A stretch of DNA of 64,000 bases from Flavobacterium frigoris (GTDB taxonomy: Bacteria > Bacteroidota > Bacteroidia > Flavobacteriales > Flavobacteriaceae). The notes beneath the pieces are model-generated. The model did not search any database and was not told the origin of the DNA. It was given only the letters and a program-made list of their open reading frames with translations. The DNA is taken from contig NZ_FOFZ01000001.1 of the NCBI RefSeq assembly GCF_900111075.1, positions 186,001 to 250,000 on the forward strand. Reading direction: 5' to 3'. The first letter of the stretch is position 1; each line of letters starts with the position of its first letter. Below, one piece after another: positions 20,878 to 29,123 of the stretch. Both the position numbers and the translations under genes were made by a program.

Positions 20878-22167
20878 TTAATGATTATTAGAGGCCGTAA
20901 TTTTAGAAAGTTGTAATCTAAAATCTGGTTTTTTCTCATTAGCGAAATCGATAAAAGTTTCCTTATTATCGCTTTTGGCAAACACATTAAAAAATGCGCT
21001 ACTACCATACCAACTCTCTAAATCATCATTATTAGAGTTGAATTCCGTAAAGATATTTCCATTACAAAAATTGAAATACATATCTTCAAATTTAATCTTA
21101 ATCAAATTTGCGTTATTAATAACGATATTATTGTCTAACAAAACCGCAGGATTAAACCCAGAAATAACACTTCTCTTGAAAACAATAGAGGCGTTGTCTC
21201 CTATATGTACCGCTTCTTTCACTAAACCCTTTTGAATATCAACGCTTAAATTATCACTATCATTAACGAATGTTAGATTAGTTGCTGTAACCAAGGTTTG
21301 TTTTTTAGTAAAATCAACTTCTGATTTTTTATCATAAGAGGCAATATCCATACATCTGGAACCCGTATTACTTGATATGTATGAGTTTCGTATTGCAATG
21401 GAGTTATCAATGCGACATTGAGTTCCATAATTAAACTTATAATCAATACTACTTGATTTAAAAGAAACTAACTTATTCAGAACAACTTCTCCTCCAAATA
21501 CTTCAAAAGAATCACCGGCACAATAACTTACCATTATGTTTTCGAACACTGTTTTGTTCCCTACACCACCTAATAGCAACCCATTAAAAACACCTGCGTC
21601 TTTTATACTTTTCCCAGCAAATTCAATTCTTACATATTTCAAAATACCTGAATTGCTACTTGGATTTGTACCTCCATAAGAAGTCAAGGAATTATCCAAA
21701 TCAAAATTTACAGACGAAACATTTCCAAATTTATTAATAGGAGCATCTCCTAATATGATTATTCCTCCCCAATCTCCCGCTTTTCTTACTCCTCTATTAG
21801 AGGTAAAAACGATCGGGTCTGTCTCTAAACCTTCTGCAATAATGCTAGCACCTCTTGTGATGGTGAGCGATGCTTTAGAATCATAGTCTCCTAGTATTAC
21901 AGTTCCTGGTTCAATGGTAAGAACAGCATTATTAGTTACGAATACGCTTCCTTGTAACACATAAACATTCTTCTTGTACAGCTTTGTATTTACAGAAATA
22001 GAACCTGCCAATATCTGATTGGCTTCGCTATACTCAACTTTATTGGGTCTAAATTCTGTCCAGTAATTTAACCAGTTACTAGAACCTATAATTCCTTTTT
22101 CTTGCTGTGCGTTCACACTGCAAACTCCTAAAAGGAAAATCACTAAAATTTGGGGTAATTTTTTCAT
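20878..22167 (-). CDS. Exported beta-helix-like protein of the spr locus, function unknown
   Basis: 429 residues with an N-terminal signal peptide (LGVCSVNAQQ). The N-terminal half contains a motif common in Bacteroidetes surface proteins (VLTIEPGTVILGD, then SIIAEG..TDPIVFTS and GGIIILGDAPIN), suggesting a right-handed parallel beta-helix. No sorting domain is obvious at the C-terminus (LQLSKITASNNH), so it may stay in the periplasm or be carried by a partner. It lies 86 bp upstream of sprC on the same strand and could belong to the same transcription unit. I do not recognise a specific function. Confidence 0.7.
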   Translation of the reverse strand: MKKLPQILVIFLLGVCSVNAQQEKGIIGSSNWLNYWTEFRPNKVEYSEANQILAGSISVNTKLYKKNVYVLQGSVFVTNNAVLTIEPGTVILGDYDSKASLTITRGASIIAEGLETDPIVFTSNRGVRKAGDWGGIIILGDAPINKFGNVSSVNFDLDNSLTSYGGTNPSSNSGILKYVRIEFAGKSIKDAGVFNGLLLGGVGNKTVFENIMVSYCAGDSFEVFGGEVVLNKLVSFKSSSIDYKFNYGTQCRIDNSIAIRNSYISSNTGSRCMDIASYDKKSEVDFTKKQTLVTATNLTFVNDSDNLSVDIQKGLVKEAVHIGDNASIVFKRSVISGFNPAVLLDNNIVINNANLIKIKFEDMYFNFCNGNIFTEFNSNNDDLESWYGSSAFFNVFAKSDNKETFIDFANEKKPDFRLQLSKITASNNH

Positions 22168-22319
22168 GGCATTAAAAGATAAAATTAATAATCCAAAAAC
22201 TCTTTCCAGCTTTTGCGGCTTATTTCAGCATAAATTAAATATGTGTTTTTAACTATTATTCGAAATCAGCACGCTACTCTTATAAAAACCAATTATTTAA
22301 TGAAACCGAATTTTAATCA

Positions 22320-22763
22320 TTAGTTAGAGTCAAACTCATGTAATGATTTCATTATATTTTCATAAAACAGAATAGCATTTATTAAATTTCTTGTATCAGA
22401 ATAAGGTACCATTGTTCTTTGAAACTCAACTGTAGATTCAAGAAACTTCGTGCAGCTTTCATCCTGACTAGCTAGTGCTTTTTTATTGTCTGCGTTATTA
22501 GGTATTCCTAAGTCCGTTAGAGTTACTCCTGGCTTAGTAGCTAAAGCAATGTGAGGCAGTATTTTAACCAAAACTTTTATACGTTCAATATATAATTCTA
22601 ATAATTCTCCTTTATTCATTTCTTTTAACTCTTGCTGAACGTGATAACCTCTTATTACCGCTGTCTTACTAATAATACTTTGAGGCAAATCTTTGCTTTG
22701 AGCAGATACACCGCTTATCGATAAAATTAAAAATAAACTTAAAAAAACAATCTTCCTTTTCAT
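22320..22763 (-). CDS. Small exported protein upstream of the spr genes
   Basis: 147 residues: a signal peptide (FLILSISGVSAQ) followed by an all-helical domain of about 125 residues with one cysteine (DESCTKF). No family recognised. It is the first gene of a run of co-oriented genes ending in sprB, with a 152-bp gap to the next one, and has a good promoter immediately upstream, so it may head the transcription unit. Confidence 0.65.
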   Translation of the reverse strand: MKRKIVFLSLFLILSISGVSAQSKDLPQSIISKTAVIRGYHVQQELKEMNKGELLELYIERIKVLVKILPHIALATKPGVTLTDLGIPNNADNKKALASQDESCTKFLESTVEFQRTMVPYSDTRNLINAILFYENIMKSLHEFDSN

Positions 22764-22795
22764 AATTAAATAATTTAAACATTAGTTAAGAAAAA

Positions 22796-22825
22796 CAAAA
22801 ATATACAAATTAAGTTAATTTGCAA
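22796..22825 (-). promoter_or_regulatory. Bacteroidetes-type promoter for the 22763 gene
   Basis: On the minus strand, TTG (22825-22823), 19 nt, then TATTTTTG (22803-22796), fitting the TTG-N17-23-TAnnTTTG consensus. The predicted transcript has a leader of roughly 28 nt before the ATG at 22763. The rest of 22764-23070 is AT-rich with no gene that I can see. Confidence 0.6.
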
Positions 22826-23082
22826 CTTTATTATTATGTTTTGTAAAATTTTTGTTTAACGAAAATTCCTTAAAAAAAGTTTTTAAACTTGTAAAACGCA
22901 CATTTCAAAGGATTTAATCGTTTTTTAACATTAAATTATATTAGTTGCGTTTAAAAATTTATTGTTACAATAATAGCTACTTGTATTACAGCTTTTTAAC
23001 AAAAAAATTGTATGGACTTTGCAAAATGAAATTGCGATAAAAAATGAGCTAACAACATTTTAAAGTTTCTTTATGAAAATTT

Positions 23083-23110
23083 TTGACTATCCCATTTTCT
23101 TATATCTTTG
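23083..23110 (+). promoter_or_regulatory. Promoter of holB giving an almost leaderless mRNA
   Basis: TTG (23083-23085), 17 nt, then TATCTTTG (23103-23110), an exact match to the flavobacterial consensus. The -7 element ends 4 nt before the ATG at 23115, so transcription should begin at or next to the start codon. This also rules out the upstream in-frame ATG at 23073, which lies in front of the promoter. Confidence 0.75.
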
Positions 23111-23114
23111 CTTA

Positions 23115-24263
23115 ATGCAATTTTCTGAAATTTTAGGGCAAGTACACATAAAAAATCATCTGACACGAAGTGCCGATTTGGGTAGAATCCCACATGCACA
23201 ATTGTTTGTCGGTCCTGAAGGGAGCGGCACTTTACCCATGGCCATTGCCTACGCACAGTACATTTTATGCGGCAATCAAAACGGAGAGAATAATGGTGCC
23301 AATCAAGCATGTAATTTAAAGTTTCAAAAAATATCGCATCCTGATTTACACTTTGCCTATCCTACCGTAACGACCGAAGAAGTAAAGAAAAATCCTAAAA
23401 GTATTGATTTCATTACTGATTGGCGACAGTTCATAACTAAAAACCCCTACGGCGGTTTATTTGACTGGTATGCCATATTAGGTGTTCAAAACAAGCAAGG
23501 CGAAATAAGAGTAGATGATGCACAGGAAATTCTAAAAGCATTGTCGTTAAAATCATATGAAGGCGGTTATAAAATTATGATCATCTGGATGGCAGACAAA
23601 CTAAACATTTCTGCTTCCAATAAATTATTAAAGCTGCTGGAAGAACCGCCAGAAAAGACCGTTTTTATTTTAATCACTGAAAACGAAGAAGATTTAATTC
23701 AAACGATACGTTCTCGTTGCCAGATTTTACATTTTAACGGTTTAAGCGAGCCTATTATTGCCGAAGCCTTGATAGCAAAAGAACAAGCCGACCCAAAACT
23801 GGCGGCGAAAATCGCACATCAGGCACAAGGAAACTACAACATTGCCTTGCATTTACTCCATGCTGATGATGAAGAGCACCCCTTTGAGCAATGGTTTGTT
23901 ACCTGGGTTCGGGCAGCATTTAAAGCAAAAGGAAATGCTGCGGCGATTCAAGATTTGATTCTTTGGAGTGAAAAAATTGCCGGCTTGGGACGAGAAACCC
24001 AAAAGAAATTTCTTCAATTTTGTATCGAAATGTTCCGTCAGGCGCTAATGCTGAATTATGAGACCAAGTCGTTAGTTTATTTTGAACCTAAAGTCGATAA
24101 ATTCAAACTAGAAAATTTTGCTCCTTTTGTAAACGGCAATAACATTCACGATATTTTCAAAGAACTATCCGACGCCATGTATCACGTGGAACGCAACGGA
24201 AATGCAAAAATTATTTTAACTGATTTATCAATCAAACTAACACGTCTAATCCACAAAAAATAA
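23115..24263 (+). CDS. holB: DNA polymerase III subunit delta' (clamp-loader subunit)
   Basis: 382 residues from the ATG at 23115 (MQFSEILGQ). The sequence follows the delta'/gamma clamp-loader fold: MQFSEILGQ..IKNHL and RIPHAQLFVGPEGSG at the N-terminus (a P-loop-like stretch, GPEGSGTLPM, with the usual lysine missing as in many delta' proteins), and KLLKLLEEPPEKTVFILITE followed by IRSRCQILHF, the SRC motif. It loads the beta sliding clamp within the replication holoenzyme. The upstream ATG at 23073 is rejected because a consensus promoter lies between it and 23115. A DoxX-like gene follows after 4 bp, so the two are probably co-transcribed. Confidence 0.9.
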   Translation: MQFSEILGQVHIKNHLTRSADLGRIPHAQLFVGPEGSGTLPMAIAYAQYILCGNQNGENNGANQACNLKFQKISHPDLHFAYPTVTTEEVKKNPKSIDFITDWRQFITKNPYGGLFDWYAILGVQNKQGEIRVDDAQEILKALSLKSYEGGYKIMIIWMADKLNISASNKLLKLLEEPPEKTVFILITENEEDLIQTIRSRCQILHFNGLSEPIIAEALIAKEQADPKLAAKIAHQAQGNYNIALHLLHADDEEHPFEQWFVTWVRAAFKAKGNAAAIQDLILWSEKIAGLGRETQKKFLQFCIEMFRQALMLNYETKSLVYFEPKVDKFKLENFAPFVNGNNIHDIFKELSDAMYHVERNGNAKIILTDLSIKLTRLIHKK

Positions 24264-24267
24264 CCTT

Positions 24268-24651
24268 ATGAACAACGTTGCCTCTATTTTAATTTTAGTT
24301 TTTTTAGCGATCTCTTTTCTTCAATCTGGTTACGATAAACTGTTTTATTGGAAAGACAATGTCGACTGGTTAAAAGGTCATTTTGCTAAAACACCTTTAC
24401 GAAATCAAGTGCCTTTGGCTTTAGCCAATGTGCTAGTCTTAGAATTAATATCTGGTATTTTGTGCATTGTAGGTTGTATCGAGTTATTGATAAACAACGG
24501 TAGAGAGTTTGGTTTTTACGGCGCAGTATTTTCTTGCATAACTTTACTTATGTTGCTTTTTGGGCAACGATTGGCAAAAGATTACGATGGAGCAAGAACC
24601 ATTGTTATCTATTTTATACCGGCAGTAATGGCCGTGTACTGGTTAAATTAG
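24268..24651 (+). CDS. DoxX-like small membrane protein
   Basis: 127 residues with four predicted membrane helices (about 5-22, 48-68, 78-98, 108-126) and the N-terminal pattern FLQSGYDKLFYWKDNVDWLK seen in DoxX-family proteins. The family is linked loosely to membrane redox or thiosulfate/quinone chemistry, but no role can be assigned here. It follows holB by 4 bp. Confidence 0.7.
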   Translation: MNNVASILILVFLAISFLQSGYDKLFYWKDNVDWLKGHFAKTPLRNQVPLALANVLVLELISGILCIVGCIELLINNGREFGFYGAVFSCITLLMLLFGQRLAKDYDGARTIVIYFIPAVMAVYWLN

Positions 24652-24696
24652 AATACATAAAAAAAAAAGAAAACAGTAATTACATTGACAAATAAA

Positions 24697-25206
24697 ATGA
24701 CACCAAAACATCCTTCCGAATCCTTGACAACATTAACCGATTTAGTGTTACCGAGCGAAACAAATCCTTTGAATAATCTTTTTGGCGGTGAATTACTAGC
24801 ACGTATGGATCGTGCTGCGAGTATTGCAGCAAGAAGACATTCAAGAAGAATCGTAGTGACAGCATCTGTAAATAGCGTGGCTTTCAATAGAGCCATTCCG
24901 TTAGGAAGTGTAGTTACTGTTGAGGCTAAAGTTTCAAGAGCTTTCAAAAGTTCGATGGAGATTTTTATCGACATCTGGGTAGAAGACAGAGAGTCTGGTA
25001 ATAAAACGAAAGCCAATGAGGCCATTTACACTTTTGTTGCAGTAGATGATACGGGAAGACCGGTAGAAGTACCTCAAATAATCCCAGAAACGGAACTAGA
25101 AAAAGAACGTTTTGATGCCGCGCTAAGACGCAAACAACTCAGTTTAGTTTTGGCCGGAAAAATGAAACCAGAGGAAGCTACAGAATTGAAGGCCTTGTTC
25201 ATGTAA
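24697..25206 (+). CDS. Acyl-CoA thioesterase, hot-dog fold (YciA/BFIT type)
   Basis: 169 residues from the ATG at 24697; a TTG 12 bp upstream is possible but unlikely. The motif ETNPLNNLFGGELLARMDRA, with the catalytic N..GG..L..D arrangement, and VVTASVNSVAFNRAIPLGS define a hot-dog thioesterase. It hydrolyses acyl-CoA to free acid and CoA in the cytosol; the substrate range is unknown. The C-terminal tail (LAGKMKPEEATELKALF) is typical of Bacteroidetes homologues. Confidence 0.88.
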   Translation: MTPKHPSESLTTLTDLVLPSETNPLNNLFGGELLARMDRAASIAARRHSRRIVVTASVNSVAFNRAIPLGSVVTVEAKVSRAFKSSMEIFIDIWVEDRESGNKTKANEAIYTFVAVDDTGRPVEVPQIIPETELEKERFDAALRRKQLSLVLAGKMKPEEATELKALFM

Positions 25207-25420
25207 AAAAAGAGAAATTAACGCTCTAATTTTTTGGCAAAATCAAGAGTTTAAAAAAAATGTTGAAAGAGAAAATTCGCATCATAAAAAGAAGTATTTT
25301 TACGAAAACATACAATTACTTTTAAATGAAATTTTCAGGATAATAATACATCCTGTTAGTTTGTTACAGATAGAAAAACAATACAAATAGATGAAAGAAA
25401 AGGTAAAAGAGAAAGAGAAG

Positions 25421-26428
25421 ATGAGTACAGAGAAAGAAGCAAAATTAAAAGCGCTACAACTTACGCTTGACAAACTGGATAAAACCTACGGAAAAGGAAC
25501 TGTAATGAAAATGGGCGATAAAGCCATTGTAGAAGTAGAAACTATTTCTTCAGGGTCTTTAGGTATCGATTTAGCATTAGGAGTTGGTGGATATCCAAGA
25601 GGAAGAATAATCGAAATATACGGCCCAGAATCTTCTGGAAAGACTACTTTGACACTTCATGCCATTGCAGAAGCTCAAAAAGCGGGTGGAATTGCGGCAT
25701 TTATTGATGCAGAGCATGCATTCGACAGAAATTATGCTGAGAAATTAGGCGTAGATATTGAAAATCTGATTATTTCTCAACCCGATAATGGAGAACAAGC
25801 ATTAGAAATAGCTGAAAATCTGATTCGTTCAGGAGCAATTGATATTGTTGTTATTGACTCTGTTGCTGCTTTGACTCCAAAAAGTGAGATCGAAGGTGAA
25901 ATGGGAGATTCTAAAATGGGACTTCATGCTCGTTTGATGTCTCAAGCATTAAGAAAATTAACTGGAACAATCAGTAAAACTAATTGTACTGTATTCTTTA
26001 TCAATCAATTGAGAGAGAAAATTGGAGTAATGTTTGGAAATCCGGAAACGACTACTGGTGGAAATGCATTGAAATTCTACGCTTCGGTACGTTTAGATAT
26101 CCGTCGTTCTACACAAATTAAAGACGGAGACAGCGTTCTGGGTAACAGAACCAAAGTAAAAGTGGTGAAGAACAAAGTAGCACCCCCTTTTAAAATTGCC
26201 GAATTTGACATCATGTATGGCGAAGGAATTTCAAAAACAGGGGAGATTTTAGATCTTGCTGTAGAGTTTGAAATTATCAAAAAAGCAGGTTCTTGGTTCA
26301 GTTATGGTGAAACCAAATTAGGACAAGGACGTGATGCTGTAAAATCGTTAATAAAAGACAATCCGGAATTAGCAGATGAACTTGAATTAAAGATTAAAGC
26401 CAGAATAAAAGAATTAGCAGACGCATAA
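25421..26428 (+). CDS. recA: Recombinase RecA
   Basis: 335 residues from MSTEKEAK. Walker [12 protein letters not shown] lies at about residues 68-78 and [21 protein letters not shown] carries Walker [20 protein letters not shown] and [20 protein letters not shown] are the L1/L2 and C-terminal core signatures. It forms filaments on single-stranded DNA, drives strand exchange and triggers LexA-type self-cleavage. An ATG 30 bp upstream (25391) is in frame and adds a lysine/glutamate-rich decapeptide; the shorter start matches the family length. A strong terminator follows. Confidence 0.97.
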   Translation: MSTEKEAKLKALQLTLDKLDKTYGKGTVMKMGDKAIVEVETISSGSLGIDLALGVGGYPRGRIIEIYGPESSGKTTLTLHAIAEAQKAGGIAAFIDAEHAFDRNYAEKLGVDIENLIISQPDNGEQALEIAENLIRSGAIDIVVIDSVAALTPKSEIEGEMGDSKMGLHARLMSQALRKLTGTISKTNCTVFFINQLREKIGVMFGNPETTTGGNALKFYASVRLDIRRSTQIKDGDSVLGNRTKVKVVKNKVAPPFKIAEFDIMYGEGISKTGEILDLAVEFEIIKKAGSWFSYGETKLGQGRDAVKSLIKDNPELADELELKIKARIKELADA

Positions 26429-26432
26429 AACT

Positions 26433-26466
26433 AAAAAAGAGTTGGCCATGGCCAACTCTTTTTTTA
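26433..26466. terminator. Bidirectional terminator between recA and plsC
   Basis: A perfect palindrome (AAGAGTTGGCCA mirrored by TGGCCAACTCTT) flanked by a run of A on the left and T on the right. It sits between two convergent genes and can end both transcripts. Confidence 0.9.
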
Positions 26467-27246
26467 TACTTTACTTTTTGCAAAAATCGGTTTCTTCTCT
26501 TTTGATTCTTTCTCAAACTGCACTAACTGATTATAAATGACATCCCGAACTTCCTCTCTGATATGTCTTCTGTCTGAACCTGTTTTTCCAGAGGTTTCAA
26601 TTTGTTCGTGTATTTTAACGCGCATTAATCCTGGGCCACCGCTAAAAAAAGTATAAGAAAGTCTCTTTTTATTATCGGCAAAAGTAATAGGAACTATTGG
26701 GATTTGATGTTCAATTGCGAGTCGGAATGCACCGTCTTTAAAAGTATCCAAAAGTAGAGATTCATCATCAGGAACGCCGCCTTCAGGAAAAATACAAACA
26801 CTTAAACCGCGGTCTAATCTTTTCTGAGCCTCATTAAAAACAGTCAAACGGCTTTTAGAGCAACCTCTGTCTACTAAAATACAAGTTCGTTTGTAGAAAA
26901 ATCCAAATAACGGAATCTTGCCCAACTCTACTTTTCCAACAAAAACAAAAGGGTTTTTAACCGTGGCGAGCATCAGCATAATATCGGTCATAGAAGTGTG
27001 ATTAGCCACAATCATATAACTTTTATTCGGTTCTAAGGTTTGGTTTTTTTCAATTTTATAGTAAAACCCCATTCCGAAGAGTATGAATTTGGCCCAAATT
27101 CGAGACATTTTAAAATAGTACGGATAGCCTTTTTCAGAAACGATAGACACTAATAAAAACGGCAACATTATCACTATTGGGATAGTAAATAAAACATAAA
27201 ACCACATCCGCCATAAAGTCCAGAAAATTATTTTTATTCCTTTCAT
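26464..27246 (-). CDS. plsC: 1-acyl-sn-glycerol-3-phosphate acyltransferase
   Basis: 260 residues. An N-terminal membrane helix (about 12-32) precedes the acyltransferase motifs NHTSMTD (NHxxxxD catalytic box) and FPEGGVPDD (substrate-binding box). It acylates lysophosphatidate to phosphatidate in the inner membrane. A TACTTTTG -7 element on the minus strand (27259-27252) ends 5 nt before the ATG, so the transcript is predicted to be almost leaderless. Converges on recA with a shared terminator. Confidence 0.9.
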   Translation of the reverse strand: MKGIKIIFWTLWRMWFYVLFTIPIVIMLPFLLVSIVSEKGYPYYFKMSRIWAKFILFGMGFYYKIEKNQTLEPNKSYMIVANHTSMTDIMLMLATVKNPFVFVGKVELGKIPLFGFFYKRTCILVDRGCSKSRLTVFNEAQKRLDRGLSVCIFPEGGVPDDESLLLDTFKDGAFRLAIEHQIPIVPITFADNKKRLSYTFFSGGPGLMRVKIHEQIETSGKTGSDRRHIREEVRDVIYNQLVQFEKESKEKKPIFAKSKV

Positions 27247-27305
27247 GGCGTCAAAAGTAATGAATCGAATGTTACTTTTGATAAAAGAATTAAAGTTAGT
27301 GTGTT

Positions 27306-27330
27306 ATTAACCGCAAAGAATGCAAAGTTT
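27306..27330 (-). repeat. CTTTGC-rich repeat, left copy
   Basis: On the minus strand this reads as CTTTGCATTCTTTGCGGTT. Similar text in the opposite orientation lies at 27730-27766, so the broken GxxExxY gene is framed by imperfect inverted copies. Short CTTTGCG-type repeats of this kind are familiar from flavobacterial intergenic regions. Confidence 0.45.
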
Positions 27331-27335
27331 TAAAG

Positions 27336-27715
27336 ATGACCGAAAATGAAATTTCAAAAATTGTAATTGGTTTAGCAATCGATGTTCTTAAAGCGCTAGG
27401 CCCTGGACTTCTAGAAAATGCAACTAAAGAATGTTTGTTTTACAAAATAAATCAGTTCGGACTTTATATTGAAAAAAGAGAACTCCATGCCAATAAAATT
27501 TGAGGAAGTAATATTAGATTGTGGTTATAGAGTTGATTTATTAGTAGAAAAGAAATTAAATATCGAACTTAAAAGTGTAGAATCTTTAAATGATATCCAT
27601 TTAGCTCAAACTTTGACTTATTTAAAATTAGGAAATTATAAACTTGGACTACTAATTAGCTTTAATGAAGTGCTTTTAAAAAAATAGAATAAGAAGAGTT
27701 GTTAATAATTTATAA
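27336..27715 (+). pseudogene. GxxExxY-family gene broken by two frameshifts
   Basis: Reading starts at the ATG at 27336 (MTENEISKIVIGLAIDV, then ALGPGLLENATKECLFY, the GxxExxY signature), runs into a stop at 27501, continues one frame over with FEEVILDCGYRVDLLVE and IELKSVESLNDIHLAQTLTY, stops again at 27685, and the family's usual end (RIRRVVNNL) is found in the third frame up to 27715. The family belongs to the PD-(D/E)xK-like fold; its role is unclear. The second shift falls in a run of seven A (27678-27684); the first lies within about 27471-27495. Both are +1 shifts. Either a decayed gene or sequencing errors in homopolymers. Confidence 0.8.
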
Positions 27716-27729
27716 AAAAACAACTAACT

Positions 27730-27766
27730 TTTAACTTTGCGAAAACCTTTGCTGACTTTGCGGTAA
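27730..27766 (+). repeat. CTTTGC-rich repeat, right copy
   Basis: Contains TAACTTTGCG, CCTTTGCTG and ACTTTGCGGT in close series, and a further ACTTTGC follows at 27810-27816 just before trpS. TAACTTTG and GAACTTTG also resemble the -7 promoter element, so these repeats may double as promoters for trpS. Confidence 0.45.
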
Positions 27767-27832
27767 AAAAAGAATAATCGTTGTTAACATTGAGAAAAAC
27801 TTCACGAACTTTGCAATCAAGAAAAAATTACA

Positions 27833-28810
27833 ATGGCAAAAATACTTACAGGCGTTCAAAGTACAGGAACTCCACATTTAGGAAACTTACTGGGCGCAAT
27901 TATACCGGCAATACAATTATCAAATGATCCTAAAAACGAATCGTTTCTTTTCATTGCCGACTTGCATTCGATTACGCAAATAAAAAACGGAAAATTACTA
28001 AGAACGAATACCTACAGCACGGCAGCAGCTTGGCTAGCTTGTGGATTAGACGTCAATAAAGTAGTTTTTTACAGACAATCAGATGTGCCGCAAACAGCGG
28101 AGTTATCTTGGTATCTGAGTTGTTTTTTTCCTTTTCAACGTTTGACCCTAGCGCATTCGTTTAAAGATAAAGCCGATAGATTAGAAGATGTAAACGCAGG
28201 ATTGTTTTCGTATCCAATGTTAATGGCTGCCGATATTTTATTATATGACGCTGAACTAGTTCCCGTAGGGAAAGATCAATTACAACATGTAGAAATCACC
28301 CGTGATGTAGCTTCAAGATTCAACCACCAGATGGGCGAAACCTTCGTAATTCCGGAAGCTAAAATTCAGAAAGACAGCATGCTGATTCCTGGAACAAATG
28401 GCGGAAAAATGAGTAAATCGGCTAACAATATCATTAATATATTCTTAGACGACAAGGCGTTGCGCAAACAAGTAATGAGCATCGAAACCGACAGCACACC
28501 ACTAGAGGATCCGAAAAATCCAGAGACTTGTAATGCGTTTGCCATTTATTCGTTGTTAGCCACTGCCGAGCAACTAGCTGCGATGCGTGCTAATTATGAA
28601 GGTGGAAACTATGGTTATGGTCACGCCAAACAAGCTTTGTTTGAACTGATATGCGAAAAATTCAAAACCGAAAGAGAAAAATACAATTACTATATAAACA
28701 ACCTTCCTGAAGTAGACGCTTTACTTAAAATAGGTGCCGGAAAAGCTACGGCTGTTGCCAATGGTGTTCTGGCGAGAGTAAGAGCAAAATTAGGATTTGA
28801 AGTACAATAA
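27833..28810 (+). CDS. trpS: Tryptophan--tRNA ligase
   Basis: 325 residues. The class I signature appears as TGTPHLGNLLG near residues 11-21 (HIGH equivalent) and as KMSKS at 192-196. VGKDQLQHVEITRDVASRFN is the characteristic TrpRS stretch. It charges tRNA-Trp in the cytosol. A terminator hairpin follows after about 100 bp. Confidence 0.96.
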   Translation: MAKILTGVQSTGTPHLGNLLGAIIPAIQLSNDPKNESFLFIADLHSITQIKNGKLLRTNTYSTAAAWLACGLDVNKVVFYRQSDVPQTAELSWYLSCFFPFQRLTLAHSFKDKADRLEDVNAGLFSYPMLMAADILLYDAELVPVGKDQLQHVEITRDVASRFNHQMGETFVIPEAKIQKDSMLIPGTNGGKMSKSANNIINIFLDDKALRKQVMSIETDSTPLEDPKNPETCNAFAIYSLLATAEQLAAMRANYEGGNYGYGHAKQALFELICEKFKTEREKYNYYINNLPEVDALLKIGAGKATAVANGVLARVRAKLGFEVQ

Positions 28811-28913
28811 CATTTAATTCTAGACTTGTAAAAATGAACCGCAGATTCGCAAATTATTAAAATCCCCAATAATAAGCTATGCCTTTTTAGTCACCATTCA
28901 TTCCACTCATCCC

Positions 28914-28948
28914 CTTCAGGGTTTAAGACCCTGAAGAAGATTTTTTTT
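28914..28948 (+). terminator. Rho-independent terminator downstream of trpS
   Basis: A 9-bp perfect stem (CTTCAGGGT / ACCCTGAAG) with a 5-nt loop, followed by AAGA and a run of eight T. It separates trpS from the accessory island. Confidence 0.8.
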
Positions 28949-29053
28949 AAAATATCACTAAATGTGGGTATTTTATTTATTACTTTTTTTCTATACATTT
29001 GGTAAAGTCTATTTGAATGAATAGTACTAACTTTATAAACCAAACTATGAAAC

Positions 29054-29084
29054 AAACCACAAACCACAAACCACAAACCACAAA
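29054..29084 (+). repeat. Heptanucleotide tandem repeat (AAACCAC)x4 at the start of the zincin lipoprotein gene
   Basis: Four perfect copies of AAACCAC plus AAA lie immediately after an ATG at 29047. Because 7 is not a multiple of 3, each gain or loss of a unit changes frame. As sequenced, the ATG leads to a 15-residue peptide ending at 29094. With one more unit, or two fewer, the ATG reads through into ATLANLKYLVCFLLSLFMLS and the lipobox cysteine, a complete lipoprotein signal peptide. A possible -7 element (TAACTTTA, 29028-29035) lies 11 nt before the ATG. This is the layout of a phase-variable gene in the OFF state. Confidence 0.7.
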
Positions 29085-29123
29085 GCTACATTAGCAAATT
29101 TAAAATATCTTGTTTGTTTTTTA

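Noticed and set aside
23073..23114. Upstream in-frame start for holB
   Set aside because: A consensus promoter lies between it and the ATG at 23115, and the added residues do not match delta' proteins.
24648..25025. A 125-residue open frame on the minus strand opposite the thioesterase
   Set aside because: Overlaps a well-supported gene almost fully and shows no family features.
29054..29084. Reading the heptanucleotide array as the start of a CRISPR or other spacer array
   Set aside because: The units are contiguous with no spacers and lie at a gene start, which fits a slippage repeat instead.
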